Shown: piece after piece, positions 24,517 through 31,433 of the stretch
How the letters are laid out: each line of letters opens with the position of its first letter
How positions within the stretch are numbered: the stretch's first letter is position 1
Origin: an uncultured Opitutia bacterium
GTDB lineage: Bacteria > Verrucomicrobiota > Verrucomicrobiia > Opitutales > Opitutaceae
Length of the DNA: 44,092 bases
Assembly (NCBI GenBank): GCA_903872505.1
Contig: CAIQKV010000059.1
Location: 1 to 44,092 of the forward strand
Direction: 5' to 3'
The notes under the pieces: model-generated
What the model was told of the DNA's origin: nothing
Seen by the model: the letters and a program-made list of their open reading frames with translations, nothing else
Databases searched by the model: none
Made by a program: the position numbers and the translations under genes

Positions 24517-25008
24517 ATGGACTCGCACGAGGTGCTCCGGGAAGTGTTCAAGAAGACCAGCGCGAAGCAAATCGCGGCGGACCTGGGGCTGTCGCTCTCG
24601 CTGATCTACAAGTGGGCCGAGCCGCCGTCCGACGACGCCGGCAGCGGGGCGAACAATCCGCTCGACCGCGTCGGCCAGCTGATCCGGGCGACCCGGGACC
24701 CGCGCATCGCCCAGTGGGTGGCGGAGCAGACCGGCGGGTTTTTCATCAAGAACCCGGCGGGGCTGAGCCACACCGGGCAGCTGATCCCGCTGACCAACGA
24801 CATCGTGCAGGAATTTGCCGACATGCTCGCCACCATCGCGTCGTCCGCCGCGGACAACACCATCACGGCGGAGGAGGCGAAGAAGATCCGTGCGCGCTGG
24901 GAGGAGCTGAAGAGCGTGACGGAGAGCTTCGTGCGCGCGTGCGAGAGCGGGAATTTCGACGCCGTGCACCGCGCGGCGGCCGCGGCCAAGCCTGCGGACC
25001 GGGCCTGA
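24517..25008 (+). CDS. Putative phage CII/CP76-like DNA-binding regulator
   Basis: A 163-residue protein. Residues about 12-31 (SAKQIAADLGLSLSLIYKWA) form a clear helix-turn-helix, followed by DPRIAQWVAEQTGGFF. The C-terminal half has ELTADLM-like helices (IPLTNDIVQEFADMLATIAS) and the ITAEEAKKIRARWEELK segment seen in proteins related to the phage CII/CP76 regulator family. The start at 24517 is preferred over an in-frame ATG at 24469, because the HTH then lies near the N-terminus. It is divergent from sucC and convergent with rph (4 bp apart). Whether it is a domesticated phage gene or a host regulator is unclear; no other phage gene is nearby. Confidence 0.65.
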   Translation: MDSHEVLREVFKKTSAKQIAADLGLSLSLIYKWAEPPSDDAGSGANNPLDRVGQLIRATRDPRIAQWVAEQTGGFFIKNPAGLSHTGQLIPLTNDIVQEFADMLATIASSAADNTITAEEAKKIRARWEELKSVTESFVRACESGNFDAVHRAAAAAKPADRA

Positions 25009-25012
25009 CCGC

Positions 25013-25765
25013 CTACAGCTTCAGGAGCTGCCGGGCGAGAAACGCGGCCTGGAGCGCGGACAATTCCTTCACGCCCTTCTGGGCGAGGGCCAGCAGGCTC
25101 GTCAGCTGCTCGGGCGAGAAGGTCGACTCCTCGCCGCTGCTCTGCACCTCGACGAACTGGCCGCGGCCGGTCATGACGACGTTGGTGTCCACGGCGGCGT
25201 CCTTGTCCTCGACATAGTTGAGGTCGAGCAGCTCGCGGCCGCCGCAGAGGCCGACGCTCACGGCGGCGACGGAATCGACCAGCGGGTTCTCCGCGAGGCG
25301 CTTTTCATCGAGGAGCTTCTGCACGGCGAGCCGGGCGGCGAGGTAGGCGCCGGTGATGGAGGCCGTGCGCGTGCCGCCGTCGGCCTGCAGCACGTCGCAG
25401 TCGATCCAGAGGGTATTGTCGCCGAGCTTCAGCAGGTCGATGACGGCGCGGAGGGAGCGGCCGATGAGGCGCTGGATCTCGACGGTGCGGCCCTCGAGCT
25501 TGCCCTTGGCGATGTCGCGCGGCTTCCGTTCCAGCGTGGAGTAGGGCAGCATCGAGTACTCGGCGGTGAGCCAGCCGCCCTTGACGCCCTGCTGGCGCAT
25601 CCAGGCGGGGACCTTGGGCTCGATCATGGCGGAGCAGATGACGCGGGTGGCGCCGAACGAGACGAGCACGGAGCCCGTGGCGTGGGGCGCGATGCCGGCC
25701 TCGAAGGTGACGGGGCGGAGCTGGGCGGCGGTGCGGCCGTCGGAACGGGGGAGGGGGTCGGGCAT
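25013..25765 (-). CDS. rph: Ribonuclease PH
   Basis: A 250-residue phosphorolytic 3' exoribonuclease that trims tRNA 3' ends. Typical signatures are RSDGRTAAQLRPV at the N-terminus, GWLTAEYSMLPYST, RTVEIQRLIGRSLRAV and DCDVLQADGGTRTASITGAY, with acidic metal-binding residues in DLNYVEDKDAAVD. The length fits the hexameric RNase PH family. The ATG at 25765 gives the usual start. It is the last gene of the minus-strand lpt-hprK-rph run, separated from hprK by a two-arm repeat. Confidence 0.96.
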   Translation of the reverse strand: MPDPLPRSDGRTAAQLRPVTFEAGIAPHATGSVLVSFGATRVICSAMIEPKVPAWMRQQGVKGGWLTAEYSMLPYSTLERKPRDIAKGKLEGRTVEIQRLIGRSLRAVIDLLKLGDNTLWIDCDVLQADGGTRTASITGAYLAARLAVQKLLDEKRLAENPLVDSVAAVSVGLCGGRELLDLNYVEDKDAAVDTNVVMTGRGQFVEVQSSGEESTFSPEQLTSLLALAQKGVKELSALQAAFLARQLLKL

Positions 25766-25780
25766 GGGACGTAATTTGGA

Positions 25781-25850
25781 GGGGCGCAGTCTTGCTGCGC
25801 CCATTCCGACGATTCAATTCGATCAATCCGGGCGTAGCAAGACAACGCCC
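25781..25850. repeat. Two-arm inverted repeat, family H, between hprK and rph
   Basis: gggcgcagtcttgctgcgcc (25782-25801, itself a hairpin) and 25830-25850 (gggcgtagcaagacaacgcc...) are inverted copies of each other at about 17 of 21 positions. It occupies the whole gap between the hprK stop and the rph start. Confidence 0.75.
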
Positions 25851-25857
25851 CTGCGCC

Positions 25858-26862
25858 TCAAGGCCCGAGGGGACGCTCCTCGCGCTCGAGGGGCTTGACG
25901 GGCGCGGCCGAGCCGGCGGTCTGTTGCGACATGAAGGAGATGAGCCGGTCGTTGAAATCCTTCGCGGGGTCGTGCCCCATTTTCTTCAGCGCCTGGGTGA
26001 GGGCGGCCACCTCGACGAGGCGGGCCATGTCCCGGCCGGGCCGGACGTAGAGCTCGATGTGCGGCACCTTGATGCCGAGCATCTCGTAGTAGTTCTCCTC
26101 GAGCCCGGTGCGTTCCTCGACGACCTCGGGGGTCCACTCCTGCAGCGAGACGACCAAATCGATGCGCTTCTCGAGCCGGAGGGACTTCACGCCGAACATC
26201 TCGGCGATGTTGATGATGCCGATGCCGCGGCACTCCATCCACCCGCGGTTGAGCAGCCGGCTGGTGGCCATGAGCTCGCGCTCGTCGAGCAGCCGGATGA
26301 CGGTGAGGTCGTCGGCGACGAGCGAGTGGCCGCGCTCGATCAGGGCGAGGGCGGACTCGCTCTTGCCGACGCCGCTGGTGCCGCGGAGCATCACGCCGAC
26401 GCCCTTGATGTCGAGGGTGGTGGCGTGCTCGGTGGCGCTGGGGGCGAACTCGTTGTCGATGCAGAGCGTGGCGAGGTTCACGAAATTCATCGTGATCATC
26501 GGGGTGCGGAGGATGGGCAGCTTCATCTCCGCGGCGACCGCCAGCATCGGCTTGGTGGCGTTGTAATTGCGGGTCAGGACCAGGCAGGGGATGTGGCGCG
26601 CGACCATGCCGCGGAAAATCCCGGTCTGCTGCCGCTGCGAGAGGGTCTTGAGGTAGGTCATCTCGGCGGCGCCGAGGACCTGGATGCGCTTGTTCGCGAA
26701 ATACTTGAAGAACCCGGTGAGGGCGAGCGACGGGCGGTTGATGCTGCCCTCGCGGATGAGCCCGTGCAGGCCGGCCTGGCCGGTGACGACCTCCAGCTTC
26801 AGCTTGTCGCGGTAGGTCTCGAAGAAATGCGCGACGGTGATGCCGTGAATTGCTTTTTGCAT
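25858..26862 (-). CDS. hprK: HPr kinase/phosphorylase
   Basis: A 334-residue bifunctional enzyme that phosphorylates HPr on Ser and reverses the reaction with phosphate. The N-terminal domain (about 1-130) is followed by the catalytic domain with Walker A GTSGVGKS (161-168), the acidic ADDLTVIRLLDE region, and the HprK signature WMECRGIGIINIAEMFG. In Gram-negative bacteria it acts on Npr/HPr of regulatory PTS systems. The gene lies 25 bp downstream of lptB in the same strand run. No HPr or enzyme I gene is in the window. The start at 26862 matches the family length. Confidence 0.95.
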   Translation of the reverse strand: MQKAIHGITVAHFFETYRDKLKLEVVTGQAGLHGLIREGSINRPSLALTGFFKYFANKRIQVLGAAEMTYLKTLSQRQQTGIFRGMVARHIPCLVLTRNYNATKPMLAVAAEMKLPILRTPMITMNFVNLATLCIDNEFAPSATEHATTLDIKGVGVMLRGTSGVGKSESALALIERGHSLVADDLTVIRLLDERELMATSRLLNRGWMECRGIGIINIAEMFGVKSLRLEKRIDLVVSLQEWTPEVVEERTGLEENYYEMLGIKVPHIELYVRPGRDMARLVEVAALTQALKKMGHDPAKDFNDRLISFMSQQTAGSAAPVKPLEREERPLGP

Positions 26863-26887
26863 GGGGAGCGGGGTGAGAGGGTGGCAG

Positions 26888-27667
26888 TCAAGACTTCGGG
26901 GCCCAGGGATGCAAGGTGCGGTCGAAATCCTCCCCCAGGTAGTATTTCCGCGCCTGCTCGTCCTTGATGAGGAACTGGCCGCTGCCCTCGGTCAGGACCT
27001 TGCCCTCCTTGATGAGGTAGGCGCGGTCCACGATGCGGAGCGTCTCGCGGACGTTGTGGTCGGTGACGACGACCCCGATGCCGCGCGCCTTGAGCTGGAG
27101 GATGATCTTTTGCACCTCGGCGACCGAGATGGGATCGATGGCGGCGAACGGCTCGTCCATCAGCAGGAACTTGGGCTGCGAGACGAGGGCGCGGGCGATT
27201 TCGAGCCGGCGGCGCTCGCCCCCGGAGAGCGTGTAGGCCTTCTGGCCGGCGACGTGCTTCAGGTTGAGCTCGCCGAGGTGCTGCTGCACGCGGGCGGCGC
27301 GCTCGCGGCGTGGCACGCCGATGGCCTCGACGATGGCGAGGAGGTTGTCCGCGACCGTGAGCTTGCGAAAGACGGACGGCTCCTGCGGCAGGTAGCCGAT
27401 GCCGTGGCGGGCCCGCTCGTGCATGCGCAGGCGCGTGATGTCCGCGCCGTTCAGGGTCACGTGGCCGCCCGTGGGCGGGATCAGGCCCACGATCATGTAG
27501 AAGGTGGTGGTCTTGCCCGCCCCGTTGGGGCCGAGCAGTCCGACGACCTCGCCGGCGGTGAAGCGGAGATTGATCCCATTCACCACCGTGCGCGGCCCGA
27601 AGGACTTGACGAGGTCGGCGGTGCGGATTTCCGCCGGGGCGTCCGGGGTGGCGGCCGGGGCGGTCAT
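26888..27667 (-). CDS. lptB: LPS export ABC transporter ATP-binding protein LptB
   Basis: A 259-residue ATPase that powers LPS extraction from the inner membrane together with LptF/G. Walker A GPNGAGKTTT (about 45-54), Q-loop YLPQEPSVFRKLTV, ABC signature LSGGERRRLEIARAL, Walker B FLLMDEPFAAIDP and the switch His in VVTDHNVRETL are all present. The ATG overlaps the lptA stop in an ATGA junction, fixing the start at 27667. LptF/G permease genes are not in the window. The residues around YLPQEPSVF and GEDFDRTL are characteristic of LptB rather than of amino-acid transporters. Confidence 0.97.
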   Translation of the reverse strand: MTAPAATPDAPAEIRTADLVKSFGPRTVVNGINLRFTAGEVVGLLGPNGAGKTTTFYMIVGLIPPTGGHVTLNGADITRLRMHERARHGIGYLPQEPSVFRKLTVADNLLAIVEAIGVPRRERAARVQQHLGELNLKHVAGQKAYTLSGGERRRLEIARALVSQPKFLLMDEPFAAIDPISVAEVQKIILQLKARGIGVVVTDHNVRETLRIVDRAYLIKEGKVLTEGSGQFLIKDEQARKYYLGEDFDRTLHPWAPKS

Positions 27668-28221
27668 TTGGGCGGGGCGGGCTTGGCGGCGCCATCGGCC
27701 GGCGTGGTGGCCGGGGCCGGGTCGTAGCCGAGGTTCTGGATGGCGGGTCCGGTGACGCGGGATTTGTCCACGATGACGCGGCGCTCGCCGCGGAGCAGCG
27801 TGATTTTCTCGCCCGCGCTGGTCCAGTCCGTGCCGTGGTCGATGAGGACGGGGTTCTCGGTCAGCACGACCTTGTCCTCGTGGGGCAGCACCTCGGCGCG
27901 GCCGCAGGTGGCCTCGCGGTCCGCCTGGAGGATGACGACGTGGCCGGTGGCGAGCAGGTACTGGAACTTGTCCAGGGTGGGCAGGGTGGAGGCCTTGTCG
28001 CCGATGCCGAGGGCGGTGAATTCCAGGCGGTCGCAGACGATCCGGAGGTTGGTGCCGACCAGCGTGACCGAGCCGGTGCAGACGCCGCGGGTCACGTTGC
28101 CGGTGCTCCACATTTCCGCGTGCTCGCAATCCAGCGTCGTTTTTTGCGGCGCGGGGGCGGCGCCGAGGGCGGAGACGCAGGCGGCGAGCAGGCTGCCGCA
28201 AAGGAGGGGGCGAAGGTTCAT
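27664..28221 (-). CDS. lptA: LPS transport periplasmic protein LptA (OstA-like)
   Basis: A 185-residue exported OstA-fold protein that bridges LPS across the periplasm. The signal peptide is about residues 1-21 (LLCGSLLAACVSALGAAP). The beta-jellyroll repeats contain GVCTGSVTLVGTNLRIVCDR, ATGHVVILQADREATCGRAE and TENPVLIDHGTDW. A Pro/Ala-rich tail ends the protein. Its start overlaps the lptC stop (ATGA), and its stop overlaps the lptB start. Sequence similarity in this family is low, so the call rests on the OstA pattern plus the strong lptC/lptB context. Confidence 0.88.
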   Translation of the reverse strand: MNLRPLLCGSLLAACVSALGAAPAPQKTTLDCEHAEMWSTGNVTRGVCTGSVTLVGTNLRIVCDRLEFTALGIGDKASTLPTLDKFQYLLATGHVVILQADREATCGRAEVLPHEDKVVLTENPVLIDHGTDWTSAGEKITLLRGERRVIVDKSRVTGPAIQNLGYDPAPATTPADGAAKPAPPK

Positions 28222-28649
28222 TTCAGGAGGCCGGTGATTTCGGCGTTAAAAACTATCCGCACGCCGCCGTGCAGCGAAACTTTTTTTTGGGCGTGATCGT
28301 AGGTCCAGTGGACGCCCGTCGCCTCGAGGTCGTCCCGGATGACGCGGACGCCGGCGTCACCGTGCGCGAGGTTCATCCGGGGCTGGAAGGTCGCCGCGGG
28401 GCTGAGGAGGATGGTCTCGACGCGGTTGAACGCGTCGCCGGAAAAGACCGTGAGGTTCAGGTCCACGACCACGACCTGGCTGCTGGTGGGGAAGCTGGCC
28501 TTGGCCCCGCGGAGCATCATCGAGCGGTGGTTGTCCTTGGTGAAAAGCGGCGCGACCCAGTTGATGGCGGGGGCGAGCGGGGCGGGGCCGCCGGCGCAGG
28601 GGAGGCCGCAGCAGGCGAGCAGGCAGAGCAGGCGGGAGAGGCGGTTCAC
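28218..28649 (-). CDS. lptC: LptC-like LPS export protein
   Basis: A 143-residue protein beginning with GTG at 28649 (VNRLSRLLCLLACCGLPCAGG, signal or anchor helix). A small beta-rich domain follows: VDLNLTVFSGDAFNRVETIL, DDLEATGVHWTYDHAQKKV and SLHGGVRIVFN. The last is the OstA-like pattern shared by LptC and LptA. The GTG is chosen because it follows the kdsC stop by 10 bp with a plausible ribosome site, and earlier in-frame ATGs fall inside kdsC. A run of eight A residues at 28281-28288 (minus strand) lies in the coding sequence. Assignment as LptC depends mainly on position between kdsC and lptA. Confidence 0.75.
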   Translation of the reverse strand: MNRLSRLLCLLACCGLPCAGGPAPLAPAINWVAPLFTKDNHRSMMLRGAKASFPTSSQVVVVDLNLTVFSGDAFNRVETILLSPAATFQPRMNLAHGDAGVRVIRDDLEATGVHWTYDHAQKKVSLHGGVRIVFNAEITGLLK

Positions 28650-28659
28650 CGGAGGGGTT

Positions 28660-29187
28660 TCAGACACGGGCGGCCAGGAGGAGTTCGCAGACTTCCCGGA
28701 CGGCCCCGTGGCCGGCGGGGCGGCGGGTGACGTGGCGGGCGGCGCGGAGCGCGGCGGGCATGGCGCCGGGGACGGAGAGGCCGATGCCGGCCCAGGCGAT
28801 GGCGGGCGCGTCGATGTCGTCATCGCCCATGTAGGCGCAGTGCGCGGGGGCGAGCGACAGTTGCGCGGCCAGTTCCTGGAGGGCGGCGAGCTTGTCGGTG
28901 CGGCCCTGGATGAGGTGCGGGACCTTGAGCTCGGCGGCGCGCGCGCTCGTGGCGCCGGAGGCGCGGCCGCTGATCCAGGCGACGGCAAGGCCGGCCCGGT
29001 TCAGGCGCACGATCCCCATGCCGTCGAGGATGGAAAATGACTTCGTCTCGGTGCCGTCCGAGGAAATCTGCACCGTGCCGTCGGTGAGGACGCCGTCCAC
29101 GTCCATCGCGAAGAGGCGGATGCGGGCCCAGGCGGCGCGGGGGATTTTCGATTTTCGATTTTCGAATTTCGATTTCTTGGCGGGCAT
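28660..29187 (-). CDS. kdsC: 3-deoxy-D-manno-octulosonate-8-phosphate phosphatase (KdsC-like HAD)
   Basis: A 175-residue HAD-family phosphatase of the C0 (no cap) type, as in KdsC, which hydrolyses Kdo 8-phosphate to Kdo for the LPS inner core. The motif FAMDVDGVLTDGTVQIS carries the nucleophile Asp, VAWISGRAS is motif II, the Lys is in GRTDKLAAL, and YMGDDDIDAPAI is motif IV. The first dozen residues (KKSKFENRKSKI) are encoded by a ttttcgattttcgaattt-type intergenic repeat that has run into the gene. The next gene, lptC, starts 10 bp downstream, so the LPS genes form one unit. Confidence 0.92.
   Translation of the reverse strand: MPAKKSKFENRKSKIPRAAWARIRLFAMDVDGVLTDGTVQISSDGTETKSFSILDGMGIVRLNRAGLAVAWISGRASGATSARAAELKVPHLIQGRTDKLAALQELAAQLSLAPAHCAYMGDDDIDAPAIAWAGIGLSVPGAMPAALRAARHVTRRPAGHGAVREVCELLLAARV
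29143..29176. repeat. Simple repeat forming the kdsC N-terminus
   Basis: ttttcgattttcgattttcg, followed by aatttcgatttc, a run of TTTCGA words unlike the GC-rich surroundings. A related stretch (attcgaaactcgaaattcga) lies at 29231-29254. The first is translated into KdsC residues 4-14. Confidence 0.6.
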
Positions 29188-29230
29188 GCGGAGAAAGGGT
29201 TAAGGGCTCAAGGCGGGTTCGACAATGGGC

Positions 29231-29254
29231 ATTCGAAACTCGAAATTCGAAAAT
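29231..29254. repeat. Simple TTCGAAA repeat downstream of the E1 fusion gene
   Basis: attcgaaactcgaaattcga followed by aaat, low-GC words inverted relative to 29143-29176. The two stretches flank the 70-bp gap between the E1 fusion gene stop and kdsC and can pair with each other. Confidence 0.5.
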
Positions 29255-29257
29255 TTC

Positions 29258-31288
29258 TCACCCCATCCAGGCAGTGAGCTGCTCGATCACCCGGTCGCGG
29301 GTCGGGCGGTAGGCGTGCTCGAGCTCGGGGGCGAACGGCACGGGCAGGTCCAGGGAGCCGATCCGGAGGGGCGCGGCCTTGAGCGCGGCGAAGTGCTCCT
29401 CGGTCAGCCGGGCCACGAGTTCGGCCCCGAAGCCGTGGGTGCGGCGGCCCTCGTGGAGCACGACGAGCCGCCCGGTGCGCATGAGCGAGGCCTTGATCGC
29501 GTCGAGCCGGAGCGGGGCCAGTGCGCGCAGGTCGAAGAGGTCGAACGTCGTGTCGTATTCGGCGGCGAGGTAGTCGCAGGCCTCCTCCGCGAGGTGGACC
29601 ATCTCGCCGTACGTGACGAAGGTGGCAAAGCCGCCGGTGCGGACCTGCCGCGGGGTCCAGACCTCGCGGTAGCCCGGGTGCCACGCGACGGGCTGCTTGC
29701 CGCGGCGGTAGAGCGCCTTGTGCTCGAACAGGATCACCGGGTTGTTGTCCTCGTAGGCGGCGAGGACCGCGTCGAACGCGTCCTGCGGCGTGCTGGGGTA
29801 CAGCGCCTTCAGGCCGGGCATCGAGAGGAACAGGGTCTCGAGTTCCTGCGAGTGGAACGAGCCGAAGGTCAGGCCGCCGCCGCAGGGGAAGCGGAGGACG
29901 AGCGGGCAGGCCGCGCCCGAGCGGAAATAGAACGTGGCGGCGTTGAGCGCGATCTGCGTGACCGCCTCGGTCGAGAAGTCGGCGAACTGGAATTCCCCGA
30001 CGGGGCGGTGCCCGTTGACGGCGAGACCGATCGCGTAGCCGGTGCAGGCGCTCTCGGCGAGGGGGGTGTTGAGCACGCGCGGGCGGCCGAACTCGCGGAG
30101 CAGGCCGTCGGTGACCTTGAACGCGCCGCCGTAAGTGCCGATGTCCTGGCCGAGGAGCACGGACTCGGGGCGCTCGGCGAGGAGCTTGCGCAGGGCGGCG
30201 TTGATCGCCTGGGCGAGGTTGAGCGGGGTGGGCGCGGCGGGCGCCGGCCGCCACGGCAGCGGGACGGTCGGGGCGTACAGGCCCGCCTCCATCCCGGCGG
30301 GATCGGGTCGCGGGGTGGCGAGCGAAACCGTGATGCTGGCCTCGACGAACGCGGCGAGCTCGGCGTCGATCGCGGCCAGCCGCGCGGCGTGGCCGGCGGC
30401 GGCCAGCCGGGCGCGAAAGGCCGGCAGCGGGTCCTGCGCGGCCCACGCCTCGGCCTCGCCGGGCTGCATGTAGTCGCAGGTGTCGTAGGCGGCGTGGCCG
30501 CGGAGCCGCAGCGTCCGCGCCTCGATCAGCACGGGGCGCGAGGTGGCGCGGACCTGCGCCAGGGCGGCCGCGAGCGTGCGGGTGCAGTCCTCGACGTTCG
30601 TTGCGTCGAGCGTGAAGCCCTCCATGCCATAGCCGGCGGCGCGGCGCCAGAGCTCGGTGCCCGCGGCAAACTGCTCGGCCAGCGGCGTCGAGTAGGCATA
30701 GCCGTTGTTCTCGATGACAAAGACGACCGGCAGGGAGAAGAGCGAGGCGAGGTTGAGCGACTCGTGGACATCGCCGGTGCTCGACGCCCCGTCGCCGAAG
30801 AAGGCGAAGCCCACGGCGGGCCGGCCGAGGCGGCGCTGGGAATCGGTGGCGCCGAGGACATTGGAGAGCATGGCGCCGAGATGCGAAATCATCGGCAGCG
30901 AGCGGTTCGCGGGGTCGCCATGGTGGATGTTGCCCTCGCGTCCCTGGGTGGGGCTGGCGGCATTGGCGAAATACTGGTTGAGGTGGTCGCAGAGGTGGCC
31001 GCTCCAGATGAGGTGCCCGCCGAACCCGCGGTGCGAAAACGACACCACGTCGAGCGCCTTGTCCGCCAGCAGGGCGAGCGGGACCACCAGGCCCTCGTTG
31101 CCCTGGCCGCCGGTGACCGTGCCCTTGATCAGTCCCTGGCGGAAGAGGTCGAGGATGTGGTTGTCCCCGGAGCGGGCGAGCTGCATCCAGGCGTAGATCC
31201 GGAGCCAGGCCTCGGCGGGGGATTGCTCGAGCTCCGCGGCGCGCAGGTCGCGGGAGGCAAGGATGGCGGGGAGGGGAGGAAAGGCCAT
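29258..31288 (-). CDS. 2-oxoacid dehydrogenase E1 component, alpha-beta fusion
   Basis: A 676-residue thiamine diphosphate enzyme with both E1 subunits in one chain. The alpha half contains SFSHRGFGGHLIWSG and the ThDP-binding GDG...NN motif, GDGASSTGDVHESLN to ENNGYAYSTP (about 175-215). The beta half starts near residue 345 with NLAQAINAALRKLL and continues with LLGQDIGTYGGAFKVTDGL and EFQFADFSTEA. The linker is Pro/Ala-rich. Such fusions are typical of branched-chain 2-oxoacid (BkdA) or acetoin-type E1. The substrate is not settled and no E2/E3 gene is adjacent. The ATG at 31288 is preferred over one at 31330. It is the first gene of the run leading into kdsC. Confidence 0.9.
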   Translation of the reverse strand: MAFPPLPAILASRDLRAAELEQSPAEAWLRIYAWMQLARSGDNHILDLFRQGLIKGTVTGGQGNEGLVVPLALLADKALDVVSFSHRGFGGHLIWSGHLCDHLNQYFANAASPTQGREGNIHHGDPANRSLPMISHLGAMLSNVLGATDSQRRLGRPAVGFAFFGDGASSTGDVHESLNLASLFSLPVVFVIENNGYAYSTPLAEQFAAGTELWRRAAGYGMEGFTLDATNVEDCTRTLAAALAQVRATSRPVLIEARTLRLRGHAAYDTCDYMQPGEAEAWAAQDPLPAFRARLAAAGHAARLAAIDAELAAFVEASITVSLATPRPDPAGMEAGLYAPTVPLPWRPAPAAPTPLNLAQAINAALRKLLAERPESVLLGQDIGTYGGAFKVTDGLLREFGRPRVLNTPLAESACTGYAIGLAVNGHRPVGEFQFADFSTEAVTQIALNAATFYFRSGAACPLVLRFPCGGGLTFGSFHSQELETLFLSMPGLKALYPSTPQDAFDAVLAAYEDNNPVILFEHKALYRRGKQPVAWHPGYREVWTPRQVRTGGFATFVTYGEMVHLAEEACDYLAAEYDTTFDLFDLRALAPLRLDAIKASLMRTGRLVVLHEGRRTHGFGAELVARLTEEHFAALKAAPLRIGSLDLPVPFAPELEHAYRPTRDRVIEQLTAWMG

Positions 31289-31433
31289 GGCCAAAAACCG
31301 GACGCTGACGGCGCGGCATGGCGCGGGCAAGCCTGCGTCGCGGGCGGCCCGGGAAAATTGCGAAGGCCTTGCGCTGGGCGCGCGGCCGCCCCGCGGCGCG
31401 TGGCCCGGCCGGCTGGTCCGCCGCGGGCCGGGC

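Noticed and set aside
24517..25008. Prophage remnant around the CII-like regulator
   Set aside because: Flanking genes (sucC, rph) are housekeeping, with no integrase, attachment-site repeats or phage structural genes in the window.
31289..31433. Terminator between the PEGA/TonB gene and the E1 fusion gene
   Set aside because: GC-rich dyads such as ggcccg/cgggcc are present but no T-run follows on the minus strand; most of this spacer is too GC-rich for pairing to be informative.
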